Assembly: GCA_003248565.1 (NCBI GenBank)
Contig: QFOV01000194.1
Span: 1-7,646, forward strand
Length of the DNA stretch: 7,646 nucleotides
Reading direction: 5' to 3'
Origin: Stenotrophomonas sp.
GTDB lineage: Bacteria; Pseudomonadota; Gammaproteobacteria; Xanthomonadales; Xanthomonadaceae
In this document: positions 5,088 through 7,646 of the stretch, in pieces
Numbering within the stretch: position 1 is the stretch's first letter
How the letters are laid out: the number at the start of each line of letters is the position of its first letter
Notes under the pieces: generated by a model
Seen by the model: only the letters and a program-made list of their open reading frames with translations
Told to the model about the DNA's origin: nothing
Database searches by the model: none
Translations under genes and position numbers: made by a program

Positions 5088-5102
5088 CTGGGGAAAGCCC
5101 AG
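5088..5102 (-). other. Small hairpin upstream of the tRNA
   Basis: CTGGG and CCCAG flank the 5-nt loop GAAAG. It lies in the 105-bp gap between the SPOR gene and the tRNA and may be part of the tRNA leader or promoter area. No convincing -35/-10 pair was found in the gap. Confidence 0.3.
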
Positions 5103-5123
5103 TCGACACCGGTGCTTCCCGAT

Positions 5124-5139
5124 CCCCGCCGTGGCGGGG
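5124..5139 (-). terminator. Strong GC hairpin after the SPOR gene, weak terminator candidate
   Basis: CCCCGCC and GGCGGGG form a near-perfect inverted repeat that starts 9 nt beyond the stop of the SPOR gene in its reading direction. No T-run follows on the minus strand, so it is not a canonical intrinsic terminator. It may instead protect the mRNA 3' end or separate the operon from the tRNA. Confidence 0.4.
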
Positions 5140-5148
5140 CGCGCCATT

Positions 5149-5973
5149 CTACCGCAGACGCGCGCAATCCAACGACTGTTGTTGGGCGGCAGCTGCACGC
5201 TGCTTCAAGCTGGCCGGGGTGGCGGCACCGGCGGTGGCGGTGTCCACCCACCAGCTGGGTGCGATTTCGGTACCGCTGGTGGCCAGTTTGGCCGGGAAGC
5301 CAGCAGCGGTCAGGCTGGCCAGGCGGCGCTCGGCGCCTTCGCGGTTGCGGTACTGCCCCAGCGCGACGGCATTGGCCTCCTCGCCCTGGGAGACAACGAA
5401 GTAATCGCTGAAACCGGCCTCGACGATGCGCTTGGCGGTGGCCTGGGCTTCCTCGCGTGAGGCCGCCGGGGCGATCAGCACCCGGTAGCTGCTGGCTGCC
5501 TTGCCGGGCACCTCGCGCAGACGCGGGCGGGCAGCATCAGCACCCAGCGCGGTCATGGCCGCCTGCGCCTGCGCCTGCGTGGCATACGGGCCAAGGCTGG
5601 TACATTGCACGACGGCTGGCGGTCTGGTCTCGGCGGGCTTGATCTCGGCCGGCTTGGCCTGATCGGTCTTGGTTTCGAGCGCTGCGGTGGCGGCTGGCGG
5701 CAGCGCAGTCGGCTTGGCCTCCGTAGCGGCAACCGCCGCAGGCGCCGCGTTGAGCGGTGCAGCATCCACTGCCGCTGCAACCGGGGTTTCAGCAGCAGCC
5801 GGGGCTGCTGGACCGACATTCCCGGGCGCCGGCGAAGGAAGCACTTCCAGACTGGCGACGCCGGGCTCGGCAGGCGGCACGACGGCGACCGGCTCAGCGC
5901 GCGGCGCCATCCACCACAGCGCGACACCAACATTGAGGATGGCCAGCAGGACGATAAGGAGACGGGTCAGCAT
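5149..5973 (-). CDS. Membrane-anchored SPOR-domain protein
   Basis: A 274-aa protein with one N-terminal membrane segment (about residues 4-23) and almost no cytoplasmic tail. An Ala/Pro-rich periplasmic linker runs from about 24 to 120. The SPOR-type region starts at VVQCTSLGPY near 121: a first unit spans about 121-195 (GPYAT...SSYRVLIAP...GFSDYFVV), and a second, half-like unit spans about 201-245 (LGQYRNREGAERRL...GFPAKL...WWVDT). SPOR domains bind glycan strands of septal peptidoglycan lacking stem peptides, so a role at the division site or cell envelope is likely. It starts 9 bp after the coaX stop and belongs to the birA-coaX operon. I know no specific name for it. The linker is low-complexity, which explains several long shadow frames on the other strand. 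Confidence 0.85.
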   Translation of the reverse strand: MLTRLLIVLLAILNVGVALWWMAPRAEPVAVVPPAEPGVASLEVLPSPAPGNVGPAAPAAAETPVAAAVDAAPLNAAPAAVAATEAKPTALPPAATAALETKTDQAKPAEIKPAETRPPAVVQCTSLGPYATQAQAQAAMTALGADAARPRLREVPGKAASSYRVLIAPAASREEAQATAKRIVEAGFSDYFVVSQGEEANAVALGQYRNREGAERRLASLTAAGFPAKLATSGTEIAPSWWVDTATAGAATPASLKQRAAAAQQQSLDCARLR

Positions 5974-5982
5974 GCGGTGATC

Positions 5983-6704
5983 CTACCGGGCACACGCGCC
6001 GTGGTGAACTGCCCAGCGCGCCAGACCATCCAGCACCAGCGCCGGTCGGTAGTCGGCCCCGGGCAGCAACGGCAGCAACGGCGATGCGCCGCCACCATGC
6101 ACCACCAGAGCCGGCTCACTGCCGAGCAGTACCTGCGCCTGGCGCAGGCTGCGTTCGACCAGCGCCACGGCGGCGCCATCGCAGCCGGAGGCCAGCGCAT
6201 CGGCGGTGTCGTTGGCGAACTCGGCGTAGTCGCCGCCGCTGGCGGGCAACTGCACGGCGCGCGCATGCAGGGCTTCGCGCATCACCGTTGGCGAAGCGCC
6301 GATGCGGCCGCCGCGATGCAGGCCATCATGGTAAGCGCGGTGCCGACGCCGACCACCAGCACTGATTTCTGCGCTGGCGCCACCGCCAGCAAGCCGAGGA
6401 AACGATCCACGCCGAATTTCTCCGGGCGTGCATAGGCCACGGTTACGCCCGCACACTGCGGCAGGGTCCTGGCCACCTGCACCTTGGTGAAGCGGGCCTG
6501 CAGGATCTGCATGACTTCTTCCGTCAGCGCTGCCGAGGCAACGCTTGCGACCCATGCGGTATCACCTTGCGGCAAGGCGTCCAGCGCGCTGGCGGTCATC
6601 GCCTCGGCGCCATGTGCCCAGGCCTGCACGCTGCCAGCGCGATCGCCCTGCAATGGCGCGAACTTGAAACGCGAGTTACCCAGGTCAAACAACCAATCGC
6701 TCAT
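5983..6704 (-). pseudogene. coaX: Type III pantothenate kinase, frameshifted
   Basis: CoaX phosphorylates pantothenate, the first step of coenzyme A synthesis. The first frame (from ATG 6704) has the phosphate-binding DLGNS motif near residues 7-11 and FGVDRF with the catalytic Asp near residue 100, then GVGTALT. It then leaves the CoaX pattern and stops at 6282. The remainder (DGLHRGGRIGASPT, TMREALHARAVQLP-like, SGGDYAEFAND, HGGG, LVLDGLA) continues in the next frame from 6327 to 5983. Reading ACC-AT-GAT near 6325-6332 suggests loss of 3n+1 bases at the conserved T-I-D motif; family members usually have a few more residues there. The ATG overlaps the birA stop (ATGA). As read, the product is a 140-aa truncation lacking the second half of the fold. 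A sequencing error is a real alternative, since CoaX is usually the only pantothenate kinase in this group. Confidence 0.85.
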
Positions 6705-7646
6705 GCCGCCCTCACGCTGACTTCGCCGGCATGGAAACAGGTTTCCCGCCCATCAATATTCACCCGCAATGCGCCGTCCTCGGCCAGCCCGCAGGCCACG
6801 CCATCGTGCAGCACGCCGGCCTCTTCCACTCGCACTGCGCGGCCCTGCAACACGTCCATGCCCGCATAGCGCGGCAGGAACGGGGCCAGGCCGTACTGCT
6901 CGAATTGTTCCAGCGCGGGCAGCAGGGACGCCAGCAAAGCCGCGACCACGGCATTACGCGACACCTCACGGCCGGCCAGCGTATCCAGATCGGTCCACGG
7001 TTGGGTGATGTCGGCGGCGCTGGCCTGCGGCATACGAACGTTCAAGCCCAGCCCGATCACCGCCCGTGCCGGCCCGGCAAATTCGCCGCCGCCCTCCACC
7101 AGCAGGCCGCCGAGCTTGTGCCCATCCACGACCACGTCGTTGGGCCACTTCAAGCCGGCGTTGCGGAAGCCCAGCCCGTGCAGGGCCTCGACCACGGCCA
7201 CGCCAACCGCCAGGCTCAGCCCGCCCATCCGCGACAGGCCGCCACCAAAGCCGCGCGACAGTGACAGATAGACATGTGCAGCCAGCGGCGAGGCCCAATG
7301 GCGGCCGCGACGGCCGCGACCACCGGTCTGCCGTTCGGCCAGTAGGACCGCCGTTCCGCGCTCAGGCGCGCTGCGCTGCAGCAATTCCGTGTTGGTTGAG
7401 CTCAATGACCAGGCTATTTCCAGCTCGGACAGCAATGGCTGTACCGCCGCCGACAGGCCCGCACGGATCTGTGCCGGGTCCAGCAATTCAACCGGCTGGG
7501 CAAGTCGATAACCGTCGCCGGCGCGGCCCTCGATCATCACGCCAGCGGCGCGAAGCCCTTGAATACGCTTCCAGACGGCCGCCCGGGTCAGCCCAAGCTC
7601 ACGCGCCAGCGTATCGCCGGACAACGCTCCGGCCCCCAGCTTGGCC
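6701..7646 (-). CDS. birA: Biotin-protein ligase / biotin operon repressor, 5' end outside the window
   Basis: BirA makes biotinyl-5'-AMP and attaches biotin to the acetyl-CoA carboxylase carrier protein; the HTH-bearing form also represses biotin genes. The frame is open to the right edge, so the first few codons are missing; TTG 7624 is only an internal codon (the frame upstream reads AKLGAGALSGD). The N-terminal winged helix (ARELGLTRAAVWKRIQGLRAAG) is followed by the catalytic domain. That domain has GRGRRGRHW, the adenylate-binding loop, then LKWPNDVVV, the KLGGLLVE segment with its conserved Lys, and GLGLNV. A C-terminal SH3-like domain ends at 6701. The product is bifunctional by architecture. 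It is the first gene visible in the birA-coaX-SPOR operon and overlaps coaX by 4 nt. Confidence 0.95.
   Translation of the reverse strand, partial: AKLGAGALSGDTLARELGLTRAAVWKRIQGLRAAGVMIEGRAGDGYRLAQPVELLDPAQIRAGLSAAVQPLLSELEIAWSLSSTNTELLQRSAPERGTAVLLAERQTGGRGRRGRHWASPLAAHVYLSLSRGFGGGLSRMGGLSLAVGVAVVEALHGLGFRNAGLKWPNDVVVDGHKLGGLLVEGGGEFAGPARAVIGLGLNVRMPQASAADITQPWTDLDTLAGREVSRNAVVAALLASLLPALEQFEQYGLAPFLPRYAGMDVLQGRAVRVEEAGVLHDGVACGLAEDGALRVNIDGRETCFHAGEVSVRAA

Noticed and set aside
5605..6435. Plus-strand 276-aa frame opposite the SPOR and coaX genes
   Set aside because: The Gly/Arg-rich sequence is the antisense of the Ala/Pro linker and of coaX, and has no ribosome site or domain.

Overview
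The window looks like a gammaproteobacterial chromosome of the Xanthomonadaceae type (Stenotrophomonas, Xanthomonas or a relative). The evidence is high GC, the gene order birA-coaX-SPOR protein-tRNA-Thr on one strand, and a type III pantothenate kinase next to birA. The genus is inferred from gene order and protein style, not from a search.

There are two compartments. Right of about 4968 is host chromosome, read leftward: birA (cut by the right edge), coaX, a membrane-anchored SPOR-domain protein and an intact tRNA-Thr(TGT). Left of the tRNA is an integrated element, most likely a prophage. It begins with 151 bp of repeat-rich DNA beside the tRNA 3' end, then a tyrosine recombinase gene (minus strand) converging on an excisionase-like gene. 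Small phage-type genes follow: a 70-aa unknown, a short GemA-like protein, a 133-aa unknown on the minus strand, a distant C5-methyltransferase relative, a 104-aa Cys-containing protein and a 124-aa acidic protein.

The left edge holds the most notable system: part of a diversity-generating retroelement (DGR). An adenine-rich template repeat (11 Asn codons in 17, ten of them AAC) lies directly upstream of a complete DGR-type reverse transcriptase with YVDD and the signature IGNLSSQ. In such systems the template is reverse-transcribed with adenine-specific errors and replaces a variable repeat at the 3' end of a target gene. The target, the variable repeat and any Avd-type accessory gene are not visible and would lie left of the window. 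The reverse transcriptase is followed, with a 4-nt overlap, by the 124-aa gene.

Other points of note are: a 34-bp direct repeat (32/34 identical) bracketing the methyltransferase gene; Tyr in place of Pro before the predicted catalytic Cys of that protein; 10-bp-phased GGGGA repeats between int and the tRNA; and a frameshift in coaX at its conserved T-I-D motif. By analogy with E. coli birA-coaA-thrU-tyrU-glyT-thrT-tufB, the element may have split a tRNA operon.
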